NCBI GenBank assembly: GCA_035286465.1
Contig: DATEDF010000022.1
Location: 87,516-151,515, forward strand
Direction of reading: 5' to 3'
Length of the DNA: 64,000 nt
Source of the DNA: Fen-1231 sp035286465
GTDB lineage: Bacteria > Gemmatimonadota > Gemmatimonadetes > Gemmatimonadales > Gemmatimonadaceae
Position 1 is the first letter of the stretch. Every line of letters starts with the position of its first letter. A program made the translations under genes and the position numbers. Below the pieces are notes generated by a model, which was given only the letters and a program-made list of their open reading frames with translations, did no database searches and was not told the DNA's origin. Positions 45,944 through 54,979 of the stretch are shown here, in pieces.

Positions 45944-48460
45944 TCACGGCTTCCCGCCACCTTTGCCGAGAAACGCCTTCGTCCACGCGAGCACCACGCC
46001 GCAATCGCCCCTGCTGAGCGTGCTGTCGGTGGACGCGGCCTGCTGCCTGGGACTTGCTCCTCCCGCCCGGCCCTTCGTGGACTGCTGCGCGCCCCAGTTC
46101 GCCGTCTCGGCGAGACGCGCCGAGCCGCCGTACTTGAGCGGGACGTTCGCCGCCCGCGAGTAGAACTCGAGGAGTGCGAGGTTCTCCTTCGGCACCATCG
46201 CGAGCTGCTCGAACTCCGAGAGCTGATCGTCCAGCCACACGGCCGGCACGCAGTTGATCATCCCCTCGCCAAGGACGACGCGTGACACCACGACCGTCCA
46301 ACTGTTCGGGCCCCGCCAGTGCACGACGGCATTCGGCACCTCGAACGCCGTCCACGTGTTGATCATCTTCGCGAGCTTGACCGAGTCGGTGAGGTAGCCG
46401 AACCCCGCGCGAACGCGTTGCGCGATTTCCGCACGCAGCGCGTTCACCCGCTCGCGCTCCCTCACCGTGACCGCGGCGAGCGTGGTCAGCCGCCCGAGCC
46501 GCACGTCGAGAAAGGCCGAGTCACCCGCGGCGAGCTCCACGAGGCGCCGCGCGCGCTCGTAGCCGATCGCCTCGAGCGACGCTACACGCCGGCCCGGCAG
46601 TGCACCGCGGTACGCGAACGCGCCTCGCCCGTCGGTGCGCGCCTCACCAGCGACGCCCATCACGCGCACCCGCACATCCTTGAGCGGGCGTCCCGTGGCG
46701 TCGCGCACGACGCCCGCGATCACGCCTCCCGCGGCCGGGTCCAGGCGCTCGACCGTCGCGGCCGTGTCCGCGGCGAGCTGATCGAGATCGCGATCCGACG
46801 CGAGCGAGAGATCCCGGCGCACGAGGCGCGCGGCACCGACGCGCAGGGTGACTGGCGTTGTCCCTTGCATCGCCTGCGCCGCGTGCGTCGCGCGGACGGT
46901 GATCTTTCCGCCGGTCGTCACGCACGCGACGAAGCGCCCGGCGGAATCGGTGCGCACCTGACGGGCGGCCGACACGTCGCTCGCGCCGCCCGCGGGGTCC
47001 GGCGCGCGCCACGACAGCTCCACCGTTGCCGCCGTGTCGGGCACGCCCGTGGTCGCGGCGACCACACGACCGAACAGGAAACCACCATTCCCGTCGGCGG
47101 GCGCCGTCGTGCCTCCACACGTGCGCCGCCAGACAGTCTCGAACGACGGCAGTGCGAGCGTCACTTGCACGTTCGAGGCACTGACGAGATCCGCCTCTCC
47201 CAACGCGATGACTCCGGGCAGCTCGAGATCCGGATGCGCCACCGTGATCCGGTGGACTCCGACGCCGACATCCTCGAACCGGAAGTCGCCCATCCAGTCC
47301 GTCTTCTCCTCGCGCTTGAGGTCGGGGAGGCGCACGCGCGCATTCGCGAGCGGACGACCCGTGAGACTGTCGAACACGGTCCCGCTGATGGCGCGCCGCG
47401 CGCTGACTTCGGCCACGCGGGTCTCGCGCGCCACCGACGCCGAACCGCCGAACTCCGTGAAACCCGCCAGTCGCACGCCCGACGGTTCCAGACCGGACGC
47501 GCGCCAGCGCGGCAGTCGGAGCAGCCACGACGTGACGATCCAGCCGCCTGAGCGCGTGCGCGCGAAGTCCACGCTGCCGCCGACTCCCGGCACGTCGTGG
47601 GGGAGCGGGGTGCGGACGTACGCGAACTCCACACGCGTCAGCTCGCTCGCGGCGCTGTCCACCCAGATCGTCCCCTGGATGTCGGGCACGCGGTTGTCGG
47701 TGCGCGGGTCGAAGGCCAGCCCCACAAGCGTCCGCGGGCCGTCCTTCCGCACGGAGTCGGCGAGCCGCAGGCAGTGCATCGTCGTGAAGACGTCGGAGAG
47801 CAGCGCCTGCTCATCCGGTCCATAGAACGTCCACCCGGAGCGGGAGCTACCCTCGACGTACCCGGCGCGCTCGAGCGACGCGGGATCGCGCGCCGAGAAC
47901 GGACGTGAGCCGGCCACGCCGCGTGCGATCGTGTCCACCTTCTCGAGCTGGCCGTTCTCCCCGAACTGGCGCTCGAAAGTGACCGCGGTGGTGCTCACGA
48001 ACATGCCGGTGCGCGAGAGCTGACTCGCCTCGAGTGCCTTGCGCACCTCTTCCCACAGCGTCGAGGCCTCCGCCGACGGACTTGCCACCCGGCGGTCGCA
48101 CGAGCGGCGTGCCGTGACCCTGACCGCGGCGAGCGCGACGCGAAGCGACGGCACCGTGAGGGTCACCACCGGGTCGTCCGCGCCCGCGACGCGCAGCTCG
48201 TCCGAGGTGAAGGGCGTGTAGCCGATCCGGCGCACCCGCGCGCGATAGACGCCGGCGGCGCCGACGCGGAGAATGGCCATCCCCTCGGGCGACGTCAGCA
48301 CCGGCTCGCCGGCCACGCCGCTCGCCGCGATGGTCGAGACCAGCGCGCCCACCACCGGCTGCGCGCTCACCGAGTCAATGACGCGGAGGCGCAGGGTCTG
48401 CGCGACCAGAGCCGCCGGGACCAGACCTGCCGCCAGGAGTGTCACGCAAGCGCGCCACAC
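45944..48460 (-). CDS. Large secreted protein with carboxypeptidase-regulatory-like domains
   Basis: 838 residues from GTG 48460, chosen because a signal peptide follows at once (ACVTLLAAGLVPAALVAQT); a longer frame from ATG 48541 would overlap ubiX. Repeated ~80-residue beta-sandwich modules (ISGTVFDSLTGRPLANARVRL, AGVVRDATGRPLKDVRVRV, RVIDSVSAQPVVGALV) alternate with a hypothetical middle region; the C-terminal ~180 residues resemble the conserved tail of such proteins (INCVPAVWLDDQLSEFE). No enzyme motif. Such proteins are numerous in Gemmatimonadota and Bacteroidetes surfaces. Role unknown. Confidence 0.7.
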   Translation of the reverse strand: MWRACVTLLAAGLVPAALVAQTLRLRVIDSVSAQPVVGALVSTIAASGVAGEPVLTSPEGMAILRVGAAGVYRARVRRIGYTPFTSDELRVAGADDPVVTLTVPSLRVALAAVRVTARRSCDRRVASPSAEASTLWEEVRKALEASQLSRTGMFVSTTAVTFERQFGENGQLEKVDTIARGVAGSRPFSARDPASLERAGYVEGSSRSGWTFYGPDEQALLSDVFTTMHCLRLADSVRKDGPRTLVGLAFDPRTDNRVPDIQGTIWVDSAASELTRVEFAYVRTPLPHDVPGVGGSVDFARTRSGGWIVTSWLLRLPRWRASGLEPSGVRLAGFTEFGGSASVARETRVAEVSARRAISGTVFDSLTGRPLANARVRLPDLKREEKTDWMGDFRFEDVGVGVHRITVAHPDLELPGVIALGEADLVSASNVQVTLALPSFETVWRRTCGGTTAPADGNGGFLFGRVVAATTGVPDTAATVELSWRAPDPAGGASDVSAARQVRTDSAGRFVACVTTGGKITVRATHAAQAMQGTTPVTLRVGAARLVRRDLSLASDRDLDQLAADTAATVERLDPAAGGVIAGVVRDATGRPLKDVRVRVMGVAGEARTDGRGAFAYRGALPGRRVASLEAIGYERARRLVELAAGDSAFLDVRLGRLTTLAAVTVRERERVNALRAEIAQRVRAGFGYLTDSVKLAKMINTWTAFEVPNAVVHWRGPNSWTVVVSRVVLGEGMINCVPAVWLDDQLSEFEQLAMVPKENLALLEFYSRAANVPLKYGGSARLAETANWGAQQSTKGRAGGASPRQQAASTDSTLSRGDCGVVLAWTKAFLGKGGGKP

Positions 48461-48503
48461 GACTCGCCCATATGCGGCGCTTGCAATCTTCGGAGGTTCG
48501 GAT

Positions 48504-49118
48504 CTACGTGCCGCCACCCTTCCATCGGGGAACGAGCGCATGTTCCACCCCCAGATGATCGAGCACCCGCGCTACCACGAAATCTACCAGTTGGGCGACG
48601 GTCCTGGGCCGGTGATAGAACCCCGGCGCCGCGGGGAGCACCACCGCCCCCGCGCGCGTGACGCGCAGCATGTTCTCGAGATGGATCGCGTTGAGCGGCG
48701 TTTCGCGCGGCACCAGCACGAGCGGCCGCCGCTCCTTGAGCGTCACGTCGGCCGCGCGCTCCACGAGCGAGCGCGACGTCCCCGCCGCGATGGAGGCGAG
48801 CGTCCCCATCGAGCAGGGGCAGATCACCATGCCCGCACTCCTGGACGAGCCCGACGCCGGCGCAGCGCCGCGGTCGGCGTCGTCGTAGGTCGTGACGAAC
48901 GCGTCGAACGGCTTCGCGCCGACGGCCGCGCGAAGGCCCTTCACGTCCTCGACATCCGTCTCCGTGCGGAGCAGCCGGAGCCCGTGCGACGAGACGATCA
49001 GCGACACGCGCCGCTTGGCCCGGACGAGCTGCTCGAGCAGCCGGATTCCGTACGGCGCGCCCGATGCGCCCGTGAGCGCCATCACGATCGGCGCGTGCGT
49101 CGCGCGCGCGGGGCTCAC
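48504..49118 (-). CDS. ubiX: Flavin prenyltransferase UbiX
   Basis: 204 residues. Makes prenyl-FMN, the cofactor of UbiD. Motifs: MALTGASGAPYGIRLLEQL (FMN loop), VICPCSMGTLASIAAGTS, and PLVLVPRETPLNAIHLENM. GTG 49118 overlaps the ubiA stop (GTGA). Order ubiD-ubiA-ubiX on one strand matches a quinone decarboxylation module, possibly MqnL/P/M of the futalosine pathway. Confidence 0.94.
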   Translation of the reverse strand: MSPARATHAPIVMALTGASGAPYGIRLLEQLVRAKRRVSLIVSSHGLRLLRTETDVEDVKGLRAAVGAKPFDAFVTTYDDADRGAAPASGSSRSAGMVICPCSMGTLASIAAGTSRSLVERAADVTLKERRPLVLVPRETPLNAIHLENMLRVTRAGAVVLPAAPGFYHRPRTVAQLVDFVVARVLDHLGVEHALVPRWKGGGT

Positions 49119-50023
49119 GCGAGCAGCCGCTCGGCCAGGACGAAGGCGAAGAGCACGATGCTGATCACGCCGTTCATCGTGAAGAAGGCAGCGTCGAGCT
49201 TCGACTGGTCCTCCGCGCTCACGAGCGAATGCTCGTACGCGAGGAGCGCCAGCACCGCGGCGACGCCGGCGCCGTAGATCCATCCGCGTCCCGCGCCCAG
49301 CCCGGCCGCCACGAGCAGCAGCACGGTCAGCGCGTGCAGGGCGCGCGCCACGCGGATCGCCGCGCGCGCGCCGATCGCCGCCGGCAGCGACCGGAGCCCG
49401 TGCGCGCGATCGAACGCGACGTCCTGCAGGGCGTACATCACGTCGAACCCCGCGCCCCACGTCATCACCGCGCAGGCGAGGGCCGGCAGAAGCCACCACG
49501 GGTCGCTCCAGCGCCCCGTGAGGGCGAGGTAGCCGCCGACCGGCGCGATCGCCATCCCGAGCCCGAGCACCAGGTGCGACCAGCGGGTGAAGCGCTTGGT
49601 GAAGCTGTAGAAGAAGACCCACGCCAGCGCGACGGGCGAGAGCGCGAAACAGAGCGGGTTCAGCTTCCACGCCGCGAGCTCGAAGAGCACCACCGCGCCG
49701 AGAACGAGTGCCCACGCTTCGCCGACGGTCATCGCGCCGCTCGGAATCTCGCGCGCCGCCGTGCGCGGGTTGCGCGCGTCAATGCCACGGTCGGCGATGC
49801 GGTTGAACCCCATCGCGGCGAAGCGCGCCGCGGTGAACGCCAGTACCACCCAGCCGAGCGTCGCGGCCGGGAGCGGCGCGGCGTAGGTGGCGAGCGTCAC
49901 GCCCACGAGCGCGAAGGGAAGCGCAAACACCGTGTGCGGGAGCTTGACGAAGTTCACGTAGCGCACGAGCCGCGACGCGCCCGCGAACGTCTGCCCCTCC
50001 CGGTGCGCGGAGGGACCGGTCAT
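49115..50023 (-). CDS. ubiA: UbiA-family prenyltransferase (4-hydroxybenzoate or MqnP type)
   Basis: 302 residues, about eight helices. Mg-binding aspartate motifs NRIADRGIDARN (~75-86) and YALQDVAFDRAHG (~195-207). Transfers a polyprenyl chain onto an aromatic acid in menaquinone or ubiquinone synthesis. ATG 50023 follows the ubiD stop as TGATG; a GTG three bases upstream is also possible. Neighbours UbiD, UbiX and MenG point to a complete decarboxylation-methylation module. Confidence 0.9.
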   Translation of the reverse strand: MTGPSAHREGQTFAGASRLVRYVNFVKLPHTVFALPFALVGVTLATYAAPLPAATLGWVVLAFTAARFAAMGFNRIADRGIDARNPRTAAREIPSGAMTVGEAWALVLGAVVLFELAAWKLNPLCFALSPVALAWVFFYSFTKRFTRWSHLVLGLGMAIAPVGGYLALTGRWSDPWWLLPALACAVMTWGAGFDVMYALQDVAFDRAHGLRSLPAAIGARAAIRVARALHALTVLLLVAAGLGAGRGWIYGAGVAAVLALLAYEHSLVSAEDQSKLDAAFFTMNGVISIVLFAFVLAERLLA

Positions 50024-51504
50024 CACTCGCCTCCCAGCCCGAGCGTCGCCCAGAGCGCATCCACGCGCGCCTTCGTCACCGCGTCCATCGCGATCACGTC
50101 CGGCCAGTTTCGCGCGAAGCCCTCCTCCGGCAGCTTCCGCGTCGCGTCGAACCCCATCTTCGACCCGTAGGTGAATGCACGGCTCGAGTGGTCGAGCACG
50201 TCCATCGGCCCCATCGAGAAGCGCACGTCGCGCTCAGGATCGAGGTGGTTGAGCGCCACCCACCACGCCTCCTTCGGGTCGCGCACGTTCACCCAGTGGT
50301 CCACGACGACGATCACTTTCGCGAGCGACATCAACCCCTGCCCCCACATCGCGTTCATCACCTTGAACGCCTGCCCGGGATACTCCTTCCTGATGGCCAC
50401 GAAGACGAGGTTGTGGAAGATCCCCTCGGCCGGCATGTGGTAGTCCACGATCTCCGGGACCGTAAGCTTGAGGAGCGGGAGGAAGATCCGCTCCGTGGCG
50501 TGGCCGAGGTAGAAGTCCTCCATCGGCGGGCGCCCGACGATGGTCGTCGCGTAGACCGGATTGCGCCGCATCGTCACCGCGGTGACGTGCACCAGCGGAT
50601 AGAGATCGGCCTCGGAATAGAAGCCCGTGTGGTCGCCGAACGGCCCTTCGGTGACGAGCGGTTCGCGCGGGTCAATGTGCCCTTCGATCACGAACTCGGC
50701 TTCGGCGGGCACCTCGAGGTCGCAGGTGAGCGCCCTCGCGAGATGCACCGGCGCCGAGCGCAGAAACCCCGCGAAGAGAAACTCGTCCACCGTCGGCGGG
50801 AGCGGTGCGCTCGCGGTGTAGATCGAGGCGGGATCGGCGCCGATCGCGATCGCCACGGGCATCGTCTCGCCGCGCTCCGCCATCGCGCGCCAGTGCGCGG
50901 CGCCCACCTTGTGGCGCTGCCAGTGCATCGCCAGCGTGTCCTTGCCAAGGAGCTGCACGCGATACATCCCGACGTTGCGGATGCCGCGCGTCGGGTCCTT
51001 GCTGATCACCATCGGCAGCGTGATGTACGGGCCGGCGTCCTTCGGCCAGCAGGTGATGATGGGGAGCTTGCGGAGGTCAATCTCGTCGCCGCGCCAGACG
51101 ATCTCCTGGCACGCCGACGTCCCGCCCTTCACGCGCGGCGGGAACCTGGCGATCTCGAGCAGCCGCGGGAGGAGCGCGAGCCGCCCGAGGAGGCCTTCCG
51201 GGATCTTGAGTTCGAGCAGCTTCGTGATCCGCGCGCCGTGCTCGTCGAGATCGTCCACCCCGAGCGCGAGCGCGATGCGCTTCATCGAGCCGAACAGGTT
51301 GATCGCGACCGGGTACGCCGAGCGCGAGCCGTCGGCGAGCACGGGATGCTCGAAGAGGAGCGCGTGCCCGCCTCCCGGCTGCTTCATCACACGGTCGGCG
51401 ATTTCGGCGAGCTCCAGGTGGACGCGGACTGGCTCGCGGACGCGGGCGAGCTCGCCGAGGCGCTCGATGGCGGAGATGAACTGCGAGAGGGTATCGAGAG
51501 TCAC
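50023..51504 (-). CDS. ubiD: UbiD-family decarboxylase
   Basis: 493 residues, prenyl-FMN-dependent decarboxylase. Matches UbiD with the conserved catalytic E-x-E/Arg region near EGHIDPREPLVTEGPFGDHTG and the GGHALLFEHP N-terminal motif. GTG start. Decarboxylates the polyprenylated aromatic acid from UbiA, using prenyl-FMN from UbiX. Followed by ubiA with overlapping TGATG. Confidence 0.93.
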   Translation of the reverse strand: MTLDTLSQFISAIERLGELARVREPVRVHLELAEIADRVMKQPGGGHALLFEHPVLADGSRSAYPVAINLFGSMKRIALALGVDDLDEHGARITKLLELKIPEGLLGRLALLPRLLEIARFPPRVKGGTSACQEIVWRGDEIDLRKLPIITCWPKDAGPYITLPMVISKDPTRGIRNVGMYRVQLLGKDTLAMHWQRHKVGAAHWRAMAERGETMPVAIAIGADPASIYTASAPLPPTVDEFLFAGFLRSAPVHLARALTCDLEVPAEAEFVIEGHIDPREPLVTEGPFGDHTGFYSEADLYPLVHVTAVTMRRNPVYATTIVGRPPMEDFYLGHATERIFLPLLKLTVPEIVDYHMPAEGIFHNLVFVAIRKEYPGQAFKVMNAMWGQGLMSLAKVIVVVDHWVNVRDPKEAWWVALNHLDPERDVRFSMGPMDVLDHSSRAFTYGSKMGFDATRKLPEEGFARNWPDVIAMDAVTKARVDALWATLGLGGE

Positions 51505-51519
51505 GGTCTCAAGGGCAAG

Positions 51520-51589
51520 TGAACAGCTCTCAGCCGTCAGTTCTCAGCAGTCAGCTGATGACTGACGGCTGACGGCCGGTGGCTGCGGT
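51520..51589. repeat. Heptamer-register palindromic element D
   Basis: Ten 7-base units from TGAACAG, CTCTCAG, CCGTCAG, TTCTCAG, CAGTCAG to CTGATGA, CTGACGG, CTGACGG, CCGGTGG. Left-side NNNTCAG mirrors right-side CTGANGN. Fills the gap between menG and ubiD, genes on the same strand, so it may be a terminator or a processing hairpin. Same unit words as element A. Confidence 0.7.
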
Positions 51590-52420
51590 TCAGGTTCGTT
51601 CCCCCACGTGAATCGCCGCGATGCCGAGCGTCAGCGCCTCCCACCCGACCTTCGCATAGCCCGCCGCGCGCATCCGCGCGGCCAGTTCCTCGCGCTCGGG
51701 GAAGCTCCGCACGCTCTCCGGCAGGTAGCGGTACGCCGTCGGGTGGCCGCTCACCACGCGCCCGATCAACGGGAGCACGCGGTGGAAGTAGAACAGGTAG
51801 AGCGCACGCACGAGCGCGAGCCGGGGCGTCGAGAACTCGAGGATCACGAAGCGCGCCCCGGGCTCGAGCACGCGGAGGACTTCGGCGAGCGCGGCGTCGA
51901 GGTCCTCCACGTTGCGGATGCCGAACGCGACGATGGCGCCGGCGCACGAGCCGTCGGCGAGCGGAAGCGCGAGCGCGTCGGACACGACGGGCACGACGGG
52001 CACGACGGGCGCGACGGGCGCGACGGGCACGACGGGCGCGACGGGCGCGACGGGCGCGACGGGCACGAGCGCGCCGGATGCCGCCTTGCCGCGCCCCGCG
52101 CGCAGCATCGGCTCCGCGAAGTCCGCGGCGACGACCCGGCCGCGGAAGCCGGGCCGGCCCGCGAGCGCCGCGGCGGCGTCGAGCGTCCCGGCGCACAGGT
52201 CGAGGTAGACGCCGTCCGCGCGCCGCTCCCAGCCGAGACGCGCCACCGCGGCGCGGCGCCACGACCGGTCTATGCCAAGACTGAGGAGGCGGTTCAGCAG
52301 GTCGTAGCGCGGCGCGATTTCGCTGAAGATCCGCCGCACGTACGCGCGCTTGCCGGTCCGGCCAGCGGCCGCCGCGTGCGCCTCACGCGCGTCGCGCACG
52401 TCCGCCTCGGTGGTGATCAT
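51590..52420 (-). CDS. menG: Demethylmenaquinone/ubiquinone methyltransferase MenG/UbiE
   Basis: 276 residues. Class I SAM methyltransferase: DLCAGTLDAAAAL (motif I region), DALALPLADGSCAGAIVAFGIRNV, EFSTPRLALVRALYLFYFHRVLPLIGRVVSGHPTAYRYLPESV. Methylates the quinone in the last step. A low-complexity Val/Ala/Pro segment (~119-146, from nine 9-bp tandem units) sits between beta2/beta3 region and the next strand. ATG 52420. Head of the ubiD-A-X cluster, separated by element D. Confidence 0.92.
   Translation of the reverse strand: MITTEADVRDAREAHAAAAGRTGKRAYVRRIFSEIAPRYDLLNRLLSLGIDRSWRRAAVARLGWERRADGVYLDLCAGTLDAAAALAGRPGFRGRVVAADFAEPMLRAGRGKAASGALVPVAPVAPVAPVVPVAPVAPVVPVVPVVSDALALPLADGSCAGAIVAFGIRNVEDLDAALAEVLRVLEPGARFVILEFSTPRLALVRALYLFYFHRVLPLIGRVVSGHPTAYRYLPESVRSFPEREELAARMRAAGYAKVGWEALTLGIAAIHVGERT
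51983..52063. repeat. Nine tandem 9-bp units inside menG
   Basis: Units CACGACGGG or CGCGACGGG repeat nine times in + strand reading (51983-52063), encoding the Pro/Val/Ala insertion in MenG. In-frame and length-variable by nature, a likely phase- or strain-variable tract. Confidence 0.85.
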
Positions 52421-52432
52421 GGAGAGCGAAAG

Positions 52433-52458
52433 TTGCCCGGGCGCGAGGGGGCGGGCAA
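52433..52458. promoter_or_regulatory. 7-bp inverted repeat between menG and the sigma factor
   Basis: TTGCCCG (52433-52439) and CGGGCAA (52452-52458) in the 54-base divergent gap. On the minus strand the flank reads GGGGAAACTT, similar to an ECF -35. It could be an operator or a promoter for the divergent pair; no matching -10 is evident. Confidence 0.25.
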
Positions 52459-52474
52459 GTTTCCCCTGACGCGC

Positions 52475-53077
52475 ATGGCGCCCCTTCTCGACCTGTCGAA
52501 CCTCCCCGATGCGGACGTCGTCGCGCTCGCGCAGCGAGGTCGCGAAGCCGCGTTCCGCGAGCTGGTGCGTCGCTACGAGCGGCCCGTGTACTCGCTCATC
52601 TTCCGCATGGTCCGCGACACCGCCGTCGCGGAGGACCTCGCCCAGGACACGTTCATCAAGGTCCTGAACCACATTGACCGCTACCGGCCCGAGTTCAAGC
52701 TCTCGAGCTGGCTCTTCAAGATCGCGAACAACGTCGCGATTGATCACCTCCGCCGGCGGCAGGTGGACACGATCTCGATGAGCGGCTCGCCCCACGCCGG
52801 CACGGCCGCGGAGATCGAGGCCACCTCGTTCGACGTCGTCAGCCCGGGCGAGTCGGCGCTCGACGAGATCGAGTCGAAGGAACTGGGCTCGGCCATCGAG
52901 AAGGCAATCGCCCGGCTCCGTCCCGAGTACCGCGCGTGCATTCTGCTCCGGCACGTCGAGGGCCGCTCCTACGAGGAGATCGCCGCGACGCTCGATCTGC
53001 CGCTTGGCACCGTGAAGACCTACATCCACCGGGCGCGACATCAGCTCCGTGAAGCGCTCGAGCACTTGCGCGAATGA
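52475..53077 (+). CDS. RNA polymerase sigma factor, ECF (sigma-E) type
   Basis: 200 residues. Region 2: FRELVRRYERPVYSLIFRMVRD, AEDLAQDTFIKVL. Region 4: RLRPEYRACILLRHVEGRSYEEIAATLDLPLGTVKTYIHRARHQL. An unusually long acidic linker (~100-135). ATG 52475. Downstream gene (176 bases) is a zinc-binding anti-sigma, and the next two encode envelope proteins, so an envelope-stress regulon is likely. Confidence 0.93.
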   Translation: MAPLLDLSNLPDADVVALAQRGREAAFRELVRRYERPVYSLIFRMVRDTAVAEDLAQDTFIKVLNHIDRYRPEFKLSSWLFKIANNVAIDHLRRRQVDTISMSGSPHAGTAAEIEATSFDVVSPGESALDEIESKELGSAIEKAIARLRPEYRACILLRHVEGRSYEEIAATLDLPLGTVKTYIHRARHQLREALEHLRE

Positions 53078-53168
53078 AGCACCTGAAGAGCGTGAGAACG
53101 TACCCGAATAAAGGCCGAAGCGTCTTTCTCCCGGCCACGGCCCGCCGGCTCCTGTCCGACCCCGCCCG

Positions 53169-53203
53169 CTGATGTTCGCTGTTCGCCATTTGCCGTCTGC
53201 GTC
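53169..53203. repeat. Heptamer-register element F
   Basis: Five 7-base units from 53169: CTGATGT TCGCTGT TCGCCAT TTGCCGT CTGCGTC, in the gap between the sigma factor and the anti-sigma. Weaker than elements A-D but in the same register and using the same CTGATG-/NNGCCGT words. Confidence 0.45.
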
Positions 53204-53252
53204 GAGAGTTGAAACCGGGTTCCCCACCCCCGCGTAGGCACAAGGAGACACC

Positions 53253-53843
53253 ATGCGGCACCGCCACCTGCTTCCCAACGAACTGGACCTCCTGCTCGAC
53301 GGCGAGGCCGGTTTCGGCATCGCGCCGCTCGCCGCGCACGTGGAGGAGTGTCCCGCCTGCCGCGCGCGGCTCGCCGACGCCCGCCTTGTCGTGGACGCGC
53401 TCGAGGCTCTGCCGCACTTCGCGCCGACGCTGCGCTTCGCGGATCAGGTGATGGCCGAGGTACAGATCGTGGAGCCGTGGTACGCGGCCCCGCTCGAGGC
53501 GTTCCGCCGGATCGTGCCGCAGTCGCGGCCGATGCGCGTGGTGACCGCGACGAGTGCGACCGTGGCGGCCGCGACGATGTCGGCTCTCGCGCTCTGGCTC
53601 GCGCTTCGCGCGGATGCCGCCCTCTACCTGTTCGGCCTCGTCACCGACCGGGCGCGCGGTGTGATGGTGAGCGGGGCGGCGGCGCTCGCCGGCCAGCTGC
53701 TCGGCCAGCCGGGTCTCGACGCCATCCGCTCGGGCTCGGTCGGCAGTCTCGCGCTCGGCGCCGGCCTCCTCCTCGCGGCCGTGGGCGGGGCGACCTTCGG
53801 TTTTCGCGCACTCGCGACCGCTGCGCGCCGCGCGCGGGAGTGA
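53253..53843 (+). CDS. Anti-sigma factor with zinc-binding N-terminus
   Basis: 196 residues. N-terminal HVEECPACRARL (His-x3-Cys-x2-Cys) is the zinc anti-sigma motif; preceded by a helix (LPNELDLLLDGEA). Two helices follow near 97-125 (VVTATSATVAAATMSALALWLAL) and ~163-190, anchoring it in the membrane. Sequesters the adjacent ECF sigma factor. AAGGAG ribosome site before ATG. Confidence 0.88.
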   Translation: MRHRHLLPNELDLLLDGEAGFGIAPLAAHVEECPACRARLADARLVVDALEALPHFAPTLRFADQVMAEVQIVEPWYAAPLEAFRRIVPQSRPMRVVTATSATVAAATMSALALWLALRADAALYLFGLVTDRARGVMVSGAAALAGQLLGQPGLDAIRSGSVGSLALGAGLLLAAVGGATFGFRALATAARRARE

Positions 53844-53848
53844 GGGCC

Positions 53849-54979
53849 ATGTACGCATCGCACGCGCGCGCCGCCGCATTCCGCGTCGCGGCCTTCGCGC
53901 TCTTTGCCGGCACGGCGCCGCTCCTCGCGCAGGCGCCGCAGGCGCCGCAGGCGCCGGTCACGCGCGACGCGCTTGAGCGCGTGCTCGGCGCGCTGCGCGC
54001 GTCCGCCCCGGACGTCACGCTTCCGCCGGCGGACCGGTTCAGCTTCGGCGACTCGACGATCGGCGCGCGCGCGAGGGTGACGGGCCCCGTCGCGGTCGCC
54101 GGCGGCACGCTTCACGTGCGGGGCGTCGTGGACGGCGATGTCGTCACCTACCGCGGCGACGTGGTGGTGCACGAGGGGGGCGACGTCCGCGGCAACGCGC
54201 TGACCATCGAGGGGCGGGTCACGTTGGACGGCGGCCGCGTGACGGGCGACGTGCGCGCGCTCTCCGGGGACATCGCCCCGGGGGCCGGGGCCGCGGCGTC
54301 CGCCTCGCCGCAGCGCGCGTTGCTGCACGAGCTCACGCTGACGGCCGGGTGGCTCGCCGTGCTGATGGTCGTGGGGATCGGCGTGCTGGTCTTCGCGTCG
54401 AGCAATCTCGGCGCCGTCTCGGAGGCGCTCGAGCGCGACTTCGGCCGTGCGTTTCTCGCGGGCGTGGGCGCCCAGCTCGCGCTCCTCCCCGCCCTGGTGA
54501 TCCTGTGCATCGCGCTCGCGCTCTCGGTGCTCGGGATTCTGCTCATCCCGTTCGCGATCGTGGCGTACCTGCTCGTCGCCGCGGGGCTCGTGACGTTGGG
54601 CCTGCTCGCCGTCGCGAGCATCACGGGGCGGACGGTCCTGGTCGCCGCGGACGCGGGAGAGCGCGCCCGGCGCATGGTGGCGCTCCGCGGGATGCTCTTC
54701 GGGCTCGTCGTGCTGATGAGTCCGTGGTTCGTGGCGGCCGCGCTCGCCTGGTCGCCCGTGGGCGGCGCGGTGGCACGGACGGTGGCGATCGGCGTGACGT
54801 GGGCCGCGTGCACGGCCGGGCTCGGCGCCGCGCTCATCTCGCGCGGCGGGGTGCGACGCGTGAGCGCGCGCGCGGCGCAGCGGGCGCTGGCGTCCGCGAG
54901 CTGGCAGACGCCGACGCCCGTTTCCGGCGTCACCGCCGGGCGGCGGCCGACGCCGATGGCGACGCCGGGCCCGCGATGA
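53849..54979 (+). CDS. Polymer-forming (bactofilin-like) protein with C-terminal membrane helices
   Basis: 376 residues. Signal peptide (AAFALFAGTAPLLAQAP); N-terminal beta-helix repeats typical of bactofilin/CcmA domains (RARVTGPVAVAGGTLHVRG, GDVVTYRGDVVVHEGGDVRG, GRVTLDGGRVTGDVRAL), then four or five helices (~165-330) and a Thr/Pro-rich tail. An exported polymeric envelope component anchored in the membrane. ATG 53849 directly after the anti-sigma gene, overlapping the next gene's start. Confidence 0.75.
   Translation: MYASHARAAAFRVAAFALFAGTAPLLAQAPQAPQAPVTRDALERVLGALRASAPDVTLPPADRFSFGDSTIGARARVTGPVAVAGGTLHVRGVVDGDVVTYRGDVVVHEGGDVRGNALTIEGRVTLDGGRVTGDVRALSGDIAPGAGAAASASPQRALLHELTLTAGWLAVLMVVGIGVLVFASSNLGAVSEALERDFGRAFLAGVGAQLALLPALVILCIALALSVLGILLIPFAIVAYLLVAAGLVTLGLLAVASITGRTVLVAADAGERARRMVALRGMLFGLVVLMSPWFVAAALAWSPVGGAVARTVAIGVTWAACTAGLGAALISRGGVRRVSARAAQRALASASWQTPTPVSGVTAGRRPTPMATPGPR

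Noticed and set aside
45944..48541. Longer start (ATG 48541) for the secreted carboxypeptidase-regulatory protein
   Set aside because: It would overlap ubiX and put 27 charged residues before the signal peptide; GTG 48460 gives a clean signal sequence.
51983..52063. CRISPR-like array
   Set aside because: Nine contiguous 9-bp units without spacers and in-frame inside menG; a coding microsatellite.
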